Shown here piece after piece: positions 8,515 through 17,453 of a DNA stretch of 64,000 nt (the first letter of the stretch is position 1; each line of letters opens with the position of its first letter). The stretch is from Nitrospirota bacterium (GTDB lineage: Bacteria > Nitrospirota > Thermodesulfovibrionia > Thermodesulfovibrionales > UBA6898). Position numbers and translations under genes: made by a program. The notes beneath the pieces are model-generated. The model ran no database searches. It worked only from the letters and a program-made list of their open reading frames with translations, and was not told the DNA's origin. Where the stretch lies: the NCBI GenBank assembly GCA_016235245.1, contig JACRLO010000008.1:1-64000 (forward strand), read 5' to 3'.

Positions 8515-9696
8515 TCAAGTTTTGCCATTAAGATAGCGGTCCAGTATGGCGTCGGCAACATCGTCCTTGCTCATGAGTTTGCTCTGTATGAATCCCGCTT
8601 TATCAATAATAACAACCCGGTTCGTGTCCGTCTCGAAGCCGGCCCCCTTCTCAGTGACATCATTAAAGACGATCATGTCCATCTTTTTTCGCTTCATCTT
8701 TTCCCTGGCCCTGTCGATCTTCTTGCCGGTCTCTGCGGCAAACCCAATAATAAACGGCCTCTTTTTCTCTTGAGCAATACAACTCACAATGTCCTCAGTA
8801 CAGGTTAACGAAAGAGATAAGAGCTTTTTTTTCTCAACCTTACCCTTAGACGGTCTGGCAGGCCTGAAGTCCGCAACTGCAGCCGCCATGATCAGGGCAG
8901 AAACACCTTTGTCTGTTTCCTCCCTGACAGCAGAAAGCATCTGGGCCGAAGTATCAACACGTCTGCAGGTTACCCCTTGAGGACACTCCAGGGACGTGGG
9001 GCCGCTGATCAGCACAACCTCAGCACCGCGATTTCTGGCTGCCCTGGCTAGGCTGAAACCCATCTTCCCTGAAGACCGGTTTGAGATAAACCTCACCGGG
9101 TCAAGATACTCCCGTGTCGGCCCTGCCGTCACAACAATCTTCTGACCCTTCAGGTCCTTCGGCGTTAAGGCAGCAACGACTGCAGCAACAATATCCTGCA
9201 CCTCCGCAAGTCTTCCCGTCCCTTCCTCACCGCAGGCAAGAGGCCCGCTGTCCGGACCTGTCTGGATAACGCCCAGAGAGCGCAGTTTCTTCAGATTATC
9301 CTGAACAACCGGATGTTCGAACATCTTTTCGTTCATGGAAGGCGCAATGACCACAGGGCCCCGGAAAGCCAGAAAGGCTGTTGAGAGTATATCGTCAGCT
9401 ATACCGTTTGCAAATTTGCCGATGATATTTGCCGTAGCAGGAGCCACAACCATAATATCTGCTGCTGCCGGGACTGAAATATGGGTAAGAGGTTCCTGAA
9501 AGAGTGAGGTATAGACGGTATTGCCTGATGCGACCTGCAGAGAAAGCGGGGTTATAAACTGCTGGGCTGCCCCGGTCATCATAACCGTGACCGAGGCGCC
9601 TTTATCCTTAAGCCTCCGGACAAGCTCTGCGGCTTTGTACGCCGCAATACCGCCGGAGACCCCTAAGAGAACGGACCTATTCTTCAGGTTCGTCAG
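8515..9696 (-). CDS. coaBC: Bifunctional phosphopantothenoylcysteine decarboxylase / phosphopantothenate-cysteine ligase
   Basis: A bifunctional coenzyme A biosynthesis enzyme. The N-terminal flavoprotein CoaC half has LGVSGGIAAYKAAELVR, the active-site His in THISVPAAADIMVVAPATANI, the PSMNEKMFEHP motif and the Cys in ACGEEGTGRLAE. The C-terminal CoaB half has VVTAGPTREYLDPVRFISN and the VEKKK lysine region. The start is uncertain. The frame overlaps rpoZ and offers TTG at 9753, ATG at 9735 and CTG at 9696 or 9687. I chose CTG 9696 because AAGGAA lies upstream and the mature N-terminus then matches the family. It is the last gene of the remA-gmk-rpoZ-coaBC set. Confidence 0.93.
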   Translation of the reverse strand: MTNLKNRSVLLGVSGGIAAYKAAELVRRLKDKGASVTVMMTGAAQQFITPLSLQVASGNTVYTSLFQEPLTHISVPAAADIMVVAPATANIIGKFANGIADDILSTAFLAFRGPVVIAPSMNEKMFEHPVVQDNLKKLRSLGVIQTGPDSGPLACGEEGTGRLAEVQDIVAAVVAALTPKDLKGQKIVVTAGPTREYLDPVRFISNRSSGKMGFSLARAARNRGAEVVLISGPTSLECPQGVTCRRVDTSAQMLSAVREETDKGVSALIMAAAVADFRPARPSKGKVEKKKLLSLSLTCTEDIVSCIAQEKKRPFIIGFAAETGKKIDRAREKMKRKKMDMIVFNDVTEKGAGFETDTNRVVIIDKAGFIQSKLMSKDDVADAILDRYLNGKT

Positions 9697-10102
9697 CTGT
9701 AGGTTCCTTTTCCTTTTTGCCGCCGAAAAGCTCATCAAAGGCCATCTTGTCAAAACCGCCGGTCCCCTTCTCCTTCTCGTGGAGATAGACCTTCAGGTCC
9801 TTCTCAAGCTCGGTCAGATCCTCGCCTGCGGCCATCTTCCTGCTCTCTTCAAGAAGCTTGCGGTAATCAAGCTTTCCTGCCTTTTCCATGGCGACCCGTG
9901 CCTCTTCACCGGTGATGAATTCAAGCTTGTCCTGGACCGCCTCTTCGATCGCAATCGTGGTAACCTTTTTCGACTTTGTTGTTATCCTGGGCTTTGCTCC
10001 CAATGAAAGTTCCTTGGCCCTCTGGGTAGCAATGCTTACGAGTCTGAATTTGCCATCGATCTGCTTATGATCAATCTCCGCCGGCAGGGAAATAATGTCC
10101 AT
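9677..10102 (-). CDS. rpoZ: DNA-directed RNA polymerase omega subunit
   Basis: The first 65 residues form the omega fold, with KFRLVSIATQRAKELSLGAKP and the TIAIEEAVQDKL helix, which help assemble the beta-prime subunit. At 141 residues it is longer than the usual 70-90; the extra C-terminal half is charged and ends in an acidic Lys/Glu-rich tail. Its position between gmk and coaBC is the common bacterial order. The 3' end overlaps the start of coaBC. Confidence 0.92.
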   Translation of the reverse strand: MDIISLPAEIDHKQIDGKFRLVSIATQRAKELSLGAKPRITTKSKKVTTIAIEEAVQDKLEFITGEEARVAMEKAGKLDYRKLLEESRKMAAGEDLTELEKDLKVYLHEKEKGTGGFDKMAFDELFGGKKEKEPTADEPEE

Positions 10103-10108
10103 GAATGT

Positions 10109-10726
10109 TTACCTCCTGATGATGTTTTTCTCGATCCATGCTGAATCTTTTTTAGAGCTCCGCTGGCCTTCCGCCACAACGATAGCCTCGAACTTGACAA
10201 GGGAGCTCTTCAGCAGGTCGTTTACTATAACATAATCATACATCTTATATGCCCGAATTTCCTCACTTGCCCGTTTCATTCTTCTTTCCATATCCTCTTT
10301 AGTGTTGCTCATTCTCTTTTCGAGCCTGGCACGCAGTTCGGTGATGGAAGGCGGAAGGATAAAGATGAAGACGCCGTTGCCATAGGTCTTTTTGATCTGT
10401 TTCGCCCCCTGGGTGTCAATATCAAGAATAACGTCAAAACCTTCATTAATGATCTTTTCGAGACGTTTACGCGAAGTACCATACAGATTGCCATGCACCT
10501 CTGCCCACTCCACAAACTCGCCTTTTTGGATCATGCTCCGGAACTTCTTTTCGCCAACGAATGAATAGTCTTCGTTGTTTACTTCTCCCTGGCGCGGCGA
10601 CCGTGTGGTATAGGAGACCGAGGTCTTCACGTTATCAAGCGAGTCCACAATTTTCTTGCAGATAGTTGTCTTGCCGGCCCCCGAAGGAGCTGATACGATA
10701 AACAGGCTCCCTTTACTCTTCTTCAT
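10109..10726 (-). CDS. gmk: Guanylate kinase
   Basis: Converts GMP to GDP with ATP. About 205 residues from the ATG at 10726, chosen because [21 protein letters not shown] matches the family N-terminus; an upstream start would add eight residues. The P-loop [10 protein letters not shown], the [20 protein letters not shown]-binding region and the [11 protein letters not shown] segment are present. It overlaps the end of remA by 14 bases. Confidence 0.96.
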   Translation of the reverse strand: MKKSKGSLFIVSAPSGAGKTTICKKIVDSLDNVKTSVSYTTRSPRQGEVNNEDYSFVGEKKFRSMIQKGEFVEWAEVHGNLYGTSRKRLEKIINEGFDVILDIDTQGAKQIKKTYGNGVFIFILPPSITELRARLEKRMSNTKEDMERRMKRASEEIRAYKMYDYVIVNDLLKSSLVKFEAIVVAEGQRSSKKDSAWIEKNIIRR

Positions 10727-10997
10727 CGTCACTGCCGCCTTTCCCTTCAAGGAATCTCTGCGTAATCGTCTCTGCCTGAAGAGCAGAAAGAATTATATGG
10801 TTGCTCTCGGTAATAATAATCGATCGCGTACGCCTTCCCTGCGTTGCATCCACGAGCTTGCCCGCCTTCTTCGCCTCTTCACGGATACGTTTCATCGGGG
10901 CTGAGCCCGGGGTCACGATCGAAACCACTTTGGCAGAGGCGACAACATTGCCGAAACCGATATTGACCAGGACCGGACTGATATCATTTTTTTTCAT
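10713..10997 (-). CDS. remA: RemA-like regulator (DUF370)
   Basis: A 94-residue DUF370 protein with the typical [24 protein letters not shown] start and [27 protein letters not shown] centre. In Bacillus subtilis RemA is a DNA-binding activator of biofilm matrix genes; outside Firmicutes the role is poorly known, and the gene commonly sits between yicC and gmk, as here. An acidic C-terminal tail is present. The ATG start is unambiguous. Confidence 0.93.
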   Translation of the reverse strand: MKKNDISPVLVNIGFGNVVASAKVVSIVTPGSAPMKRIREEAKKAGKLVDATQGRRTRSIIITESNHIILSALQAETITQRFLEGKGGSDDEEE

Positions 10998-11019
10998 TGA
11001 AATCTCGACCCCTCATTAA

Positions 11020-11865
11020 TCACTGCAGATTCTGCACCTGCTCCCGAATCCTCTCTATCTCTGTCTTCATATCAACCGCAAGCCGGGAAATGCCGTAATC
11101 AGCAGACTTTGATGACATCGTATTGACTTCACGGTTCAGCTCCTGGACCAGAAAATCAAGTTTCCTGCCTGCGATGTCGCTTCCAAGCAGCTCCCTGAAC
11201 TGCTGGATATGACAATCCAGCCTCGCTGTCTCTTCGGCAATATCAGCCTTGCTGGCAAGGACCGCGATCTCCTGCTGCATCCTCGCCGGATCGAGCTCAT
11301 TGTTTCCAAGCAGCGAACTCAGCTTTTCCTGCAGCCTCACCGCTGCCTCCGGCATTGCCTTAATGATAAGTTCCTTCATCTGCCTGTTCATCCCTTCAAG
11401 GGAATCCATAAGCCTGATGAGTTCCTCCGCAAGCAATTGGCCTTCCCTGCTTCTCATACCATGCAGGCTGCCCACAGCCTCATCAAAAACCCGCTTCACC
11501 TCTTCCATATCAAAGGAAACATCCGTTTCCATAAACTTGTCATGGAAATATGCCATACTGTTAATGTCCAGAGCACCGGGGATGTGGAACTCCTCCTGGA
11601 GGGCCCTGAGAGCACTGAAGATCCTCCCGGCCACAACGTTATTTACCTTAAGGCCGGCAGCAGCCTCACCGGTAATCGATATGGTTACATCGAACTTGCC
11701 CCGGTTAAAACGGTCTCTCAGAACATTTCTGAATGCAATCTCATGCTGGCTCAAACAGGAAGGAGCCTTGATATAGATATCGAGAAACCGCTGGTTCAGG
11801 GATCGAATCTCAACCCTGCAGCCGGCCCTTTCAGCGCTCCCAAATCCTGTCATGCTCTGTGCCAT
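11020..11865 (-). CDS. YicC family endoribonuclease-like protein
   Basis: A 281-residue protein of the YicC/YloC family, members of which act as endoribonucleases in small-RNA turnover. The N-terminal MAQSMTGFGSAE is the family signature, and the C-terminus with KLDFLVQELNREVNTMSSKS is the conserved DUF1732 motif. I start at 11865 so that SMTGFG follows three residues, as in relatives; an ATG at 11874 is in frame. It heads the yicC-remA-gmk-rpoZ-coaBC run and diverges from the por operon. Confidence 0.94.
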   Translation of the reverse strand: MAQSMTGFGSAERAGCRVEIRSLNQRFLDIYIKAPSCLSQHEIAFRNVLRDRFNRGKFDVTISITGEAAAGLKVNNVVAGRIFSALRALQEEFHIPGALDINSMAYFHDKFMETDVSFDMEEVKRVFDEAVGSLHGMRSREGQLLAEELIRLMDSLEGMNRQMKELIIKAMPEAAVRLQEKLSSLLGNNELDPARMQQEIAVLASKADIAEETARLDCHIQQFRELLGSDIAGRKLDFLVQELNREVNTMSSKSADYGISRLAVDMKTEIERIREQVQNLQ

Positions 11866-11939
11866 AGCGATCATAACTATAAAACAGCTCGGCGGATAAG
11901 GTCAAATAGGCCTATAAGTTATTGCAATACTTAAATATA

Positions 11940-11967
11940 TTGAAAATTTAAAACTAAATGCTATAAA
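11940..11967 (+). promoter_or_regulatory. Sigma-70-like promoter of the por operon
   Basis: TTGAAA (11940-11945) and TATAAA (11962-11967) are separated by 16 bases in an A+T-rich intergenic region. Each box matches the consensus at five of six positions. The expected start point, about 11975, gives a leader of roughly 25 bases before the porG ribosome binding site GGAGGA at 11989-11994. Confidence 0.6.
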
Positions 11968-11998
11968 ATTACAATTCATTCTACTTCCGGAGGAAACT

Positions 11999-12574
11999 AT
12001 GGCTGAAACAGTTGAGATCAGATGGCATGGAAGAGGCGGCCAGGGAACCGTAACTGCAGCAAAGGTTCTGGCAGATGCCTGCCTGAGCGGAGGAAGGCAT
12101 GTGCAGGCCTTTCCTGAATACGGACCTGAGCGTGCAGGAGCTCCCCTGAGGGCATACAATCGCATAGCTTCAACGGAACTGAGGATGCACTGCCCGGTGC
12201 TTGAGCCTGATGTGGTAGCCGTTGTTGATGCAACACTTCTTGACAGCATCAATATTACGGAAGGCGCAAAGGAAAACACGGTCTTCGTCATCAACACAAC
12301 GAAAGACCCAAAAGATATCAGGGCAAAACTCAATGCAGGCCCGAAGCAGCGCGTCGTAACCGTTGACGCCACAAAGATCGCCATCGACTGTTTTGGCAGG
12401 GCCATGCCGAATTCTCCGATGCTCGGAACAGTCTGCAAAGTAACAGGCCTGGTGACGCTTGAGCATCTTCTTGACGATGTCAGAAACAGTTTCGGCAAGA
12501 AGTTCTCCCAGAAGATCATAGACGGAAACCTCGAAGCAACAAAAAGAGGATATGAGGAGGTAAAAGAAGGATGA
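11999..12574 (+). CDS. porG: Pyruvate:ferredoxin oxidoreductase, gamma subunit
   Basis: A 191-residue 2-oxoacid:acceptor oxidoreductase gamma subunit. The N-terminus EIRWHGRGGQGTVTAAKVLAD is diagnostic, and FPEYGPERAGAPLRAY follows, matching the pyruvate-type subfamily. The complex oxidises pyruvate to acetyl-CoA and CO2 (or runs in reverse) with ferredoxin in the cytosol. First of four genes in the order gamma-delta-alpha-beta. The GGAGGA binding site sits five bases before the ATG. The stop overlaps the porD start (ATGA). Confidence 0.95.
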   Translation: MAETVEIRWHGRGGQGTVTAAKVLADACLSGGRHVQAFPEYGPERAGAPLRAYNRIASTELRMHCPVLEPDVVAVVDATLLDSINITEGAKENTVFVINTTKDPKDIRAKLNAGPKQRVVTVDATKIAIDCFGRAMPNSPMLGTVCKVTGLVTLEHLLDDVRNSFGKKFSQKIIDGNLEATKRGYEEVKEG

Positions 12575-12864
12575 AAGCAAAAGGATGGAGAGATCTGCCG
12601 CCGGGATCTGTTGTGCTTGAAGGTGGCAGCGCAGTTAAGTTCAAGACAGGCTCCTGGAGGGCCTATAGACCTATATGGAAAGAAGAGAACTGCATACAGT
12701 GTCTCTTCTGCTGGATCTACTGCCCTGACATGTCCATTAAGGTTAAGGACGGGAAAAGGGGAGAATTCGACTATGATTATTGTAAGGGATGCGGCATCTG
12801 CGCCCTGGAGTGCCCTGGCAAAAAAGGTCAGAAGGCCATTGAAATGGTAGAGGAGGGCAAATAG
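12571..12864 (+). CDS. porD: Pyruvate:ferredoxin oxidoreductase, delta (ferredoxin-like) subunit
   Basis: A 97-residue subunit with two [4Fe-4S] ferredoxin motifs: CIQCLFCWIYCP and CKGCGICALECP. They carry electrons from the thiamine-bound intermediate in the beta subunit to ferredoxin. Overlaps porG by four bases and its stop directly abuts the porA ATG, consistent with stoichiometric expression. Confidence 0.96.
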   Translation: MKAKGWRDLPPGSVVLEGGSAVKFKTGSWRAYRPIWKEENCIQCLFCWIYCPDMSIKVKDGKRGEFDYDYCKGCGICALECPGKKGQKAIEMVEEGK

Positions 12865-14043
12865 ATGGCAAAGGTGGTAGCAGTTACCGGAAATGAGGCC
12901 TGTGCAAATGCACTGCGTCAGGTAAATCCTGATGTCTGCGGCATATATCCTATCACACCCCAGACAGATATGATGCAGAGGTTCGCATCGTTCATTGCCG
13001 ACGGCAAGGTCGATACGGAATCTATCCTTGTCGAAAGTGAACACAGTTCCATGTCTGCCTGTATCGGCGCTGCCGCAGCAGGCGGCAGGGTCATAACCGC
13101 AACGTCTTCACAGGGCCTCGCGCTCATGTGGGAGATGCTCCATATCGCATCAGGGGACCGGCTGCCGATCGTCATGCCGGTTGTCAACCGCGCCCTGTCA
13201 GCGCCCCTGAACATCCATGGTGATCACTCTGACGCTATGGGAGCCCGCGACACAGGCTGGATTCAGCTCTGGTCCGAAAATGGCCAGGAGGCTTATGACA
13301 ACACCATTCAGGCGTTCAGGATCGCTGAGCATATGGATATCAGACTGCCGATCATGGTCTGCATGGACGGCTTCATCATCAGCCATTCGATAGAAAGACT
13401 GGAATATCTTGAGGACCAGGAAGTGAAGGATTTTGTCGGGCCGTTTAAAAACTTCCTGCCCCTTCTGGACCTTGCAAAACCGAAGAGTTATGGTCCTCTT
13501 ATCCTTACTGACCTGTATCATGAATACAAGCGCGCTCAGCATGAAATCATGACCAAGGTGAAAGACGTTGTGCTTGATGTCGCAAAGGACTTTGAAAAGA
13601 TGAGCGGCAGGAAATACGGCATTTTTGAGTCATACAGGCTCGAAGACGCTGACATAGCAATCGTAATCCTGAACTCTGCAGCAGGAACGACAAAAGACGT
13701 AATCGATCAGTTCCGGGAAAAAGGAATTAAGGCCGGACTTCTCAAGCCAAGACTCTTCAGACCGTTCCCTTTCACCGAGATTGCAGATGCGCTCAAAAAC
13801 ACCAAAGCGGTCTGTGTCATGGACAGGGCAGACTCATACGGCAGCTACGGACCGCTCTTTATGGAGATTGCCTCAGCACTCTATCCGCTTGAAAAGAAGC
13901 CTCTGCTTATGAACAAGATCTACGGCCTCGGCGGAAGGGACTATCTGCCTTCCCATGCTGTTCAGGTGCTCACAGAACTGAATGAAATTGCAAAGAGCGG
14001 CAAAGTGAATACACTCAAAGACTACATAGGAGTGAGGGAATAA
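12865..14043 (+). CDS. porA: Pyruvate:ferredoxin oxidoreductase, alpha subunit
   Basis: A 392-residue alpha subunit. The N-terminal pyrimidine-binding-type domain has GNEACANALRQVNPDVCGIYPITPQT and the VESEHSSMSACIGAAAAGGR segment. TSSQGLALMWEMLHIASG and LPIVMPVVNRALSAP are conserved in pyruvate-specific enzymes. The C-terminal domain begins near ADIAIVILNSAAGTTKDV. Full length, no gap to porD. Confidence 0.96.
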   Translation: MAKVVAVTGNEACANALRQVNPDVCGIYPITPQTDMMQRFASFIADGKVDTESILVESEHSSMSACIGAAAAGGRVITATSSQGLALMWEMLHIASGDRLPIVMPVVNRALSAPLNIHGDHSDAMGARDTGWIQLWSENGQEAYDNTIQAFRIAEHMDIRLPIMVCMDGFIISHSIERLEYLEDQEVKDFVGPFKNFLPLLDLAKPKSYGPLILTDLYHEYKRAQHEIMTKVKDVVLDVAKDFEKMSGRKYGIFESYRLEDADIAIVILNSAAGTTKDVIDQFREKGIKAGLLKPRLFRPFPFTEIADALKNTKAVCVMDRADSYGSYGPLFMEIASALYPLEKKPLLMNKIYGLGGRDYLPSHAVQVLTELNEIAKSGKVNTLKDYIGVRE

Positions 14044-14044
14044 C

Positions 14045-14977
14045 ATGGCTACACCACTTTCGTTAAAAGAGCTTTCAAAAAAGGAAGACCGTTTCACCCA
14101 TGGCCACAGAATGTGCTCAGGCTGCGGTGCGCCGATCGTCGTAAAGATCGCCATGCTGGCAACTGACTATCCGGTTGTCGTTTCGAATGCGACCGGATGC
14201 CTTGAGGTTTCATCCTGCATATCCGAGTTCACGGCATGGAATGTGCCCTGGATCCATACAGCCTTTGAAAACGCAGCGGCCACACTCTCCGGAGTTGAGA
14301 CCATGTACCGCTCGCTCAAGAAACAGGGCAAGTTTGATCAGGAGGTCAAGTTCATTGCCTTTGGCGGCGATGGCGGCACCTATGATATCGGCTTTCAGAG
14401 CCTTTCAGGAGCCATCGAGCGCGGTCATGACATGATTTACATCTGCTATGACAACGGCGCATACATGAACACCGGCATACAGCGTTCAAGCGCTACTCCG
14501 CTTGGCGCTGATACTACCACCTGCCCTGCCGGTTCCGTAATACCGGGCAAGCTCCGTAACAGGAAAAACCTCACAAAGATCATGGCAGCACACGACATCC
14601 CCTATGTTGCCCAGGCATCTCCTTCCCACTGGCAGGACCTTTTCAGGAAGGTGCAGAAGGCGCATGAGCTCAAGGGGCCGAAGTTCATTAATGTTATCGC
14701 TCCCTGCAACCGGGGATGGCGGTCCAAGACAAACGATGCCATCCAGTTAAGCAGGCTTGCAGTAAACACCTGCTACTGGCCGCTTTATGAAATTGAAGAC
14801 GGCGTGACCAAAATCACGGTAACACCGAAAGAGAAGATCCCTGTTGCCGAGTTCATGAAACCACAGGGCAGGTTCAAGCATCTTTTCTCTCCTGAGAATG
14901 AAGGACTGCTTCAGCGGGTCCAGGAGGAAGTTGACAAGGAATGGGCAAAATTACTGAAAGAGGCAAAAACAGATTGA
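14045..14977 (+). CDS. porB: Pyruvate:ferredoxin oxidoreductase, beta subunit
   Basis: A 310-residue catalytic subunit. The four-cysteine cluster site begins with CSGCGAP near residue 22. The thiamine diphosphate motif is GGDGGTYDIGFQSLSGA followed by YDNGAYMNTG, with the metal-binding residues intact. VIAPCNRGW in the C-terminal part matches the pyruvate subfamily. Last of the operon; mglB follows after 35 bases. Confidence 0.96.
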   Translation: MATPLSLKELSKKEDRFTHGHRMCSGCGAPIVVKIAMLATDYPVVVSNATGCLEVSSCISEFTAWNVPWIHTAFENAAATLSGVETMYRSLKKQGKFDQEVKFIAFGGDGGTYDIGFQSLSGAIERGHDMIYICYDNGAYMNTGIQRSSATPLGADTTTCPAGSVIPGKLRNRKNLTKIMAAHDIPYVAQASPSHWQDLFRKVQKAHELKGPKFINVIAPCNRGWRSKTNDAIQLSRLAVNTCYWPLYEIEDGVTKITVTPKEKIPVAEFMKPQGRFKHLFSPENEGLLQRVQEEVDKEWAKLLKEAKTD

Positions 14978-15012
14978 TAAAAGCCGGTCTTTATGATATT
15001 TTCTAAGGTGTT

Positions 15013-15504
15013 ATGAGCTCAGACCTGGTAATGTATGAAGAGGAGTTCCAGAAGATCGATGAGGAACTTCAGAAGCTGTTTCAGCAGGCCAACGCAAAGG
15101 TGGTATTTCTTGTTGACAAGAACGGCCAGCTGATTGCATCTGCCGGCGATACCCACGAGATCGACACCACTTCGCTCGCTTCACTTACCGCGGGCAATAT
15201 CGCTGCAACGGGTGGAATCGCCCGCCTTCTGGGCGAGAAGGAATTCACGATCCTTTTTCACGAAGGGGAAAAAGACAATATCCATATATCCCTTATCGGC
15301 CAGAGGGTCATCCTTGTTGTAATTTTCGATAAACGGTCATCCCTCGGCCTTGTGCGGCTCCGCGTCAAGAAGTCGTCGGAGGCACTCATTAAGATTTTTA
15401 ACGATATCACGAGCAAGGCCGAGAAAGAGAAGAGCGAAGGCAAACTCGATGAATCTCCCTTCGCTGAGATCAGCGATGAGGATATCGACAATCTGTTCAA
15501 ATAG
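15013..15504 (+). CDS. MglB-like roadblock/LC7 GTPase-activating protein
   Basis: A 163-residue roadblock/LC7 protein encoded 13 bases upstream of an MglA GTPase, the standard mglBA arrangement. The core AKVVFLVDKNGQLIASAGDTHEID, AGNIAATGGIARLLGEKEF and IHISLIGQRVILVVIFD strands are typical. The C-terminal 30 residues are acidic and end with DEDIDNLFK, a possible interaction tail. In Myxococcus xanthus MglB is the GAP for MglA and sets cell polarity. A binding site AAGGTG precedes the ATG. Confidence 0.88.
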   Translation: MSSDLVMYEEEFQKIDEELQKLFQQANAKVVFLVDKNGQLIASAGDTHEIDTTSLASLTAGNIAATGGIARLLGEKEFTILFHEGEKDNIHISLIGQRVILVVIFDKRSSLGLVRLRVKKSSEALIKIFNDITSKAEKEKSEGKLDESPFAEISDEDIDNLFK

Positions 15505-15517
15505 GTGTGCTAATTAA

Positions 15518-16105
15518 GTGTCCTTTATAAACTACGCTTCCCGAGAGATCAACTGCAAGATCGTCTATTATGGTCCCGGCCTGTGCGGAAAGACCACAAA
15601 CCTGCAGTATGTGTACAAAAAGACGAACCCTGATCAGAAAGGCAAGCTTATCTCGCTGGCTACGGAGACCGAGCGCACCCTCTTCTTTGACTTTCTTCCC
15701 CTTGCATTAGGCGATATCAAGGGCTTTAAGGTGCGTTTTCATCTCTATACCGTCCCGGGCCAGGTCTTTTATGCCGCCAGCAGAAAGCTTATCCTGAAAG
15801 GTGTTGACGGTGTTGTCTTTGTTGCGGATAGCCAGATCGAAAGAATGGAAGCGAACATCGAAAGTCTTGAAGACCTGAGGATAAACCTTGCAGAACAGGG
15901 ATATGAACTGGACAAACTCCCCTATACGGTCCAGCATAACAAGCGCGATCTCTCAAATGTCGCTCCTGTAGAAAACATGAACAAGCTCCTGAACCCACGC
16001 AATGTGCCGTCGTTTGAGGGCTGCGCAGTCACCGGCGTGGGAGTATTCGAAACCCTCAAGAACGTCGCCAAGCAGGTCCTCATCGAACTGAAGAAGCACT
16101 ATTAA
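15518..16105 (+). CDS. mglA: MglA-type small Ras-like GTPase
   Basis: A 195-residue GTPase starting at GTG. The P-loop is [11 protein letters not shown], and switch regions include [15 protein letters not shown] and the TVPGQVFY segment that replaces the Ras DTAGQE. NKRD is the guanine specificity motif. These are hallmarks of MglA, which controls polarity of type IV pili or gliding motors in myxobacteria. The nearby pseudopilin and roadblock proteins may be partners, by inference. The gene ends two bases from the convergent Mur ligase gene. Confidence 0.95.
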   Translation: MSFINYASREINCKIVYYGPGLCGKTTNLQYVYKKTNPDQKGKLISLATETERTLFFDFLPLALGDIKGFKVRFHLYTVPGQVFYAASRKLILKGVDGVVFVADSQIERMEANIESLEDLRINLAEQGYELDKLPYTVQHNKRDLSNVAPVENMNKLLNPRNVPSFEGCAVTGVGVFETLKNVAKQVLIELKKHY

Positions 16106-16107
16106 GC

Positions 16108-17445
16108 CTAACGTTTCTGCGCTATTTCTTCTGCCAAATCCGACAACGTATCATCCCTGGCTCCAAAGACAACATACGTGTCATATTCACCAGGCAGATT
16201 AAATACAGCATCTCTTTCGGCAACAGCAACCGCATCCCTGCCTGCTGCCTTAATTGGCGCAGCAAGGTCTTCACTTGAAATATCCTGCGCTGCTGTGCCG
16301 CCCGCATAATAGATCGGCAGTATAATAAGCCGGTCTGTATCTCTCAGGCAGTCAGTGAATGTTTTTATGTATCCGTCCTTCATGAGCCTTGTCGGTGCGA
16401 AGCCGTGGGGCTGGAAGATATAGCAGACTTTGCCGCTTATCCCCTGCATGGTCTGCATAAGGCTCTGGATCTTGTGGGGGTTGTGGGCATAGTCATCGAT
16501 AACAAGATGCCTGCCGTCGTTAAGATGAAGATCGAACCTCCTCTCAATACCCTGAAACTCAGGGAGAACTGCTGCAATCTCCTTCAGCGCAATGCCGGTT
16601 TCTGCAAGAAGTGCAATACAGGCGAGCGCATTATAAAGGTTATGTCTGCCGGGCAGTGAAAGGATAAAATTCTGTCCGTAAATACTGAACGTGGTAGTCA
16701 AAGGCTGATACCGGATATCCACTGCCTGATAATCAGAGGCTTTGTCAATCGAAAATGTTGCGGCATCCCTGATCCTGCAGTGCTTCAGATTCCAGTCATC
16801 GGCATTCAGGATTACCATGCCGGCAGTATTATCGGACAGTATCTCAAACATCATGCCGGTCTCTGCTATGGAATGATGGTCAAGGTCAAGATTCAGGATG
16901 ACGGAATGCGCGGGGTGATAGTTGACAATCGTGCCGTCAGACTCACATGCCTCGATAACGAGCTGGTCAGAATTACCGGCCAGATAATTGCCCAGATTCT
17001 TCTCTGTCCTGAACTGCTTTACCCTGCCGCCGCCGATAAAGTTTGGGGACATACCAAGCTGCCTCATCAAAAATACCAGCATTCCGGAAGTCGTGGACTT
17101 GCCGCTTGTCCCCGCAATTGCGACGGTCTTATATACAGATACGATCTCGGCGAGATATTCAGGGCGGGTCCTGATCAGCAGGCCAAGCTCCTGAGCTTTC
17201 AGGCAATCAGGGTTGGACGGCTCTACTGCTGTACTGAAAACCGCAAAGTCAAAACCCCGGTCAAGGCCGTTGCCGTCCTGCGGAACGATCCTGACATTGT
17301 TCGCCTCTAATCTCTTTCTGACAGGGTGATCAGCATGACTGTCGAAAAGACGATCAGAGCCGCTGACACTATGACCTTTGTCTGCCGCAAATCCGGCAAG
17401 CGCTGAAACGCCGCTGCCGCCTATGCCGGAGAAAAAAATCTTCAC
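16108..17445 (-). CDS. Mur ligase (MurC/Mpl-like UDP-N-acetylmuramate ligase)
   Basis: A 445-residue three-domain Mur ligase. The N-terminal KIFFSGIGGSGVSALAGFAA is MurC-like UDP binding; the ATP loop at 112-118 is GTSGKST where MurC and Mpl usually have GTHGKTT; the EACESDGT, NLDLDHH and DDYAHNPHKI motifs are conserved in MurC-type enzymes. It is isolated from any mur-fts cluster, which argues for a recycling-type or accessory enzyme rather than the main MurC, but substrate cannot be told from sequence alone. Confidence 0.87.
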   Translation of the reverse strand: MKIFFSGIGGSGVSALAGFAADKGHSVSGSDRLFDSHADHPVRKRLEANNVRIVPQDGNGLDRGFDFAVFSTAVEPSNPDCLKAQELGLLIRTRPEYLAEIVSVYKTVAIAGTSGKSTTSGMLVFLMRQLGMSPNFIGGGRVKQFRTEKNLGNYLAGNSDQLVIEACESDGTIVNYHPAHSVILNLDLDHHSIAETGMMFEILSDNTAGMVILNADDWNLKHCRIRDAATFSIDKASDYQAVDIRYQPLTTTFSIYGQNFILSLPGRHNLYNALACIALLAETGIALKEIAAVLPEFQGIERRFDLHLNDGRHLVIDDYAHNPHKIQSLMQTMQGISGKVCYIFQPHGFAPTRLMKDGYIKTFTDCLRDTDRLIILPIYYAGGTAAQDISSEDLAAPIKAAGRDAVAVAERDAVFNLPGEYDTYVVFGARDDTLSDLAEEIAQKR

Positions 17446-17453
17446 TTTCCCTT

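Noticed and set aside
11902-13044. Long open frame (380 codons) on the minus strand opposite porG, porD and the start of porA
   Set aside because: The plus-strand por genes have clear domains and overlaps; the antisense translation has low-complexity Ser/Phe-rich content and no motif.
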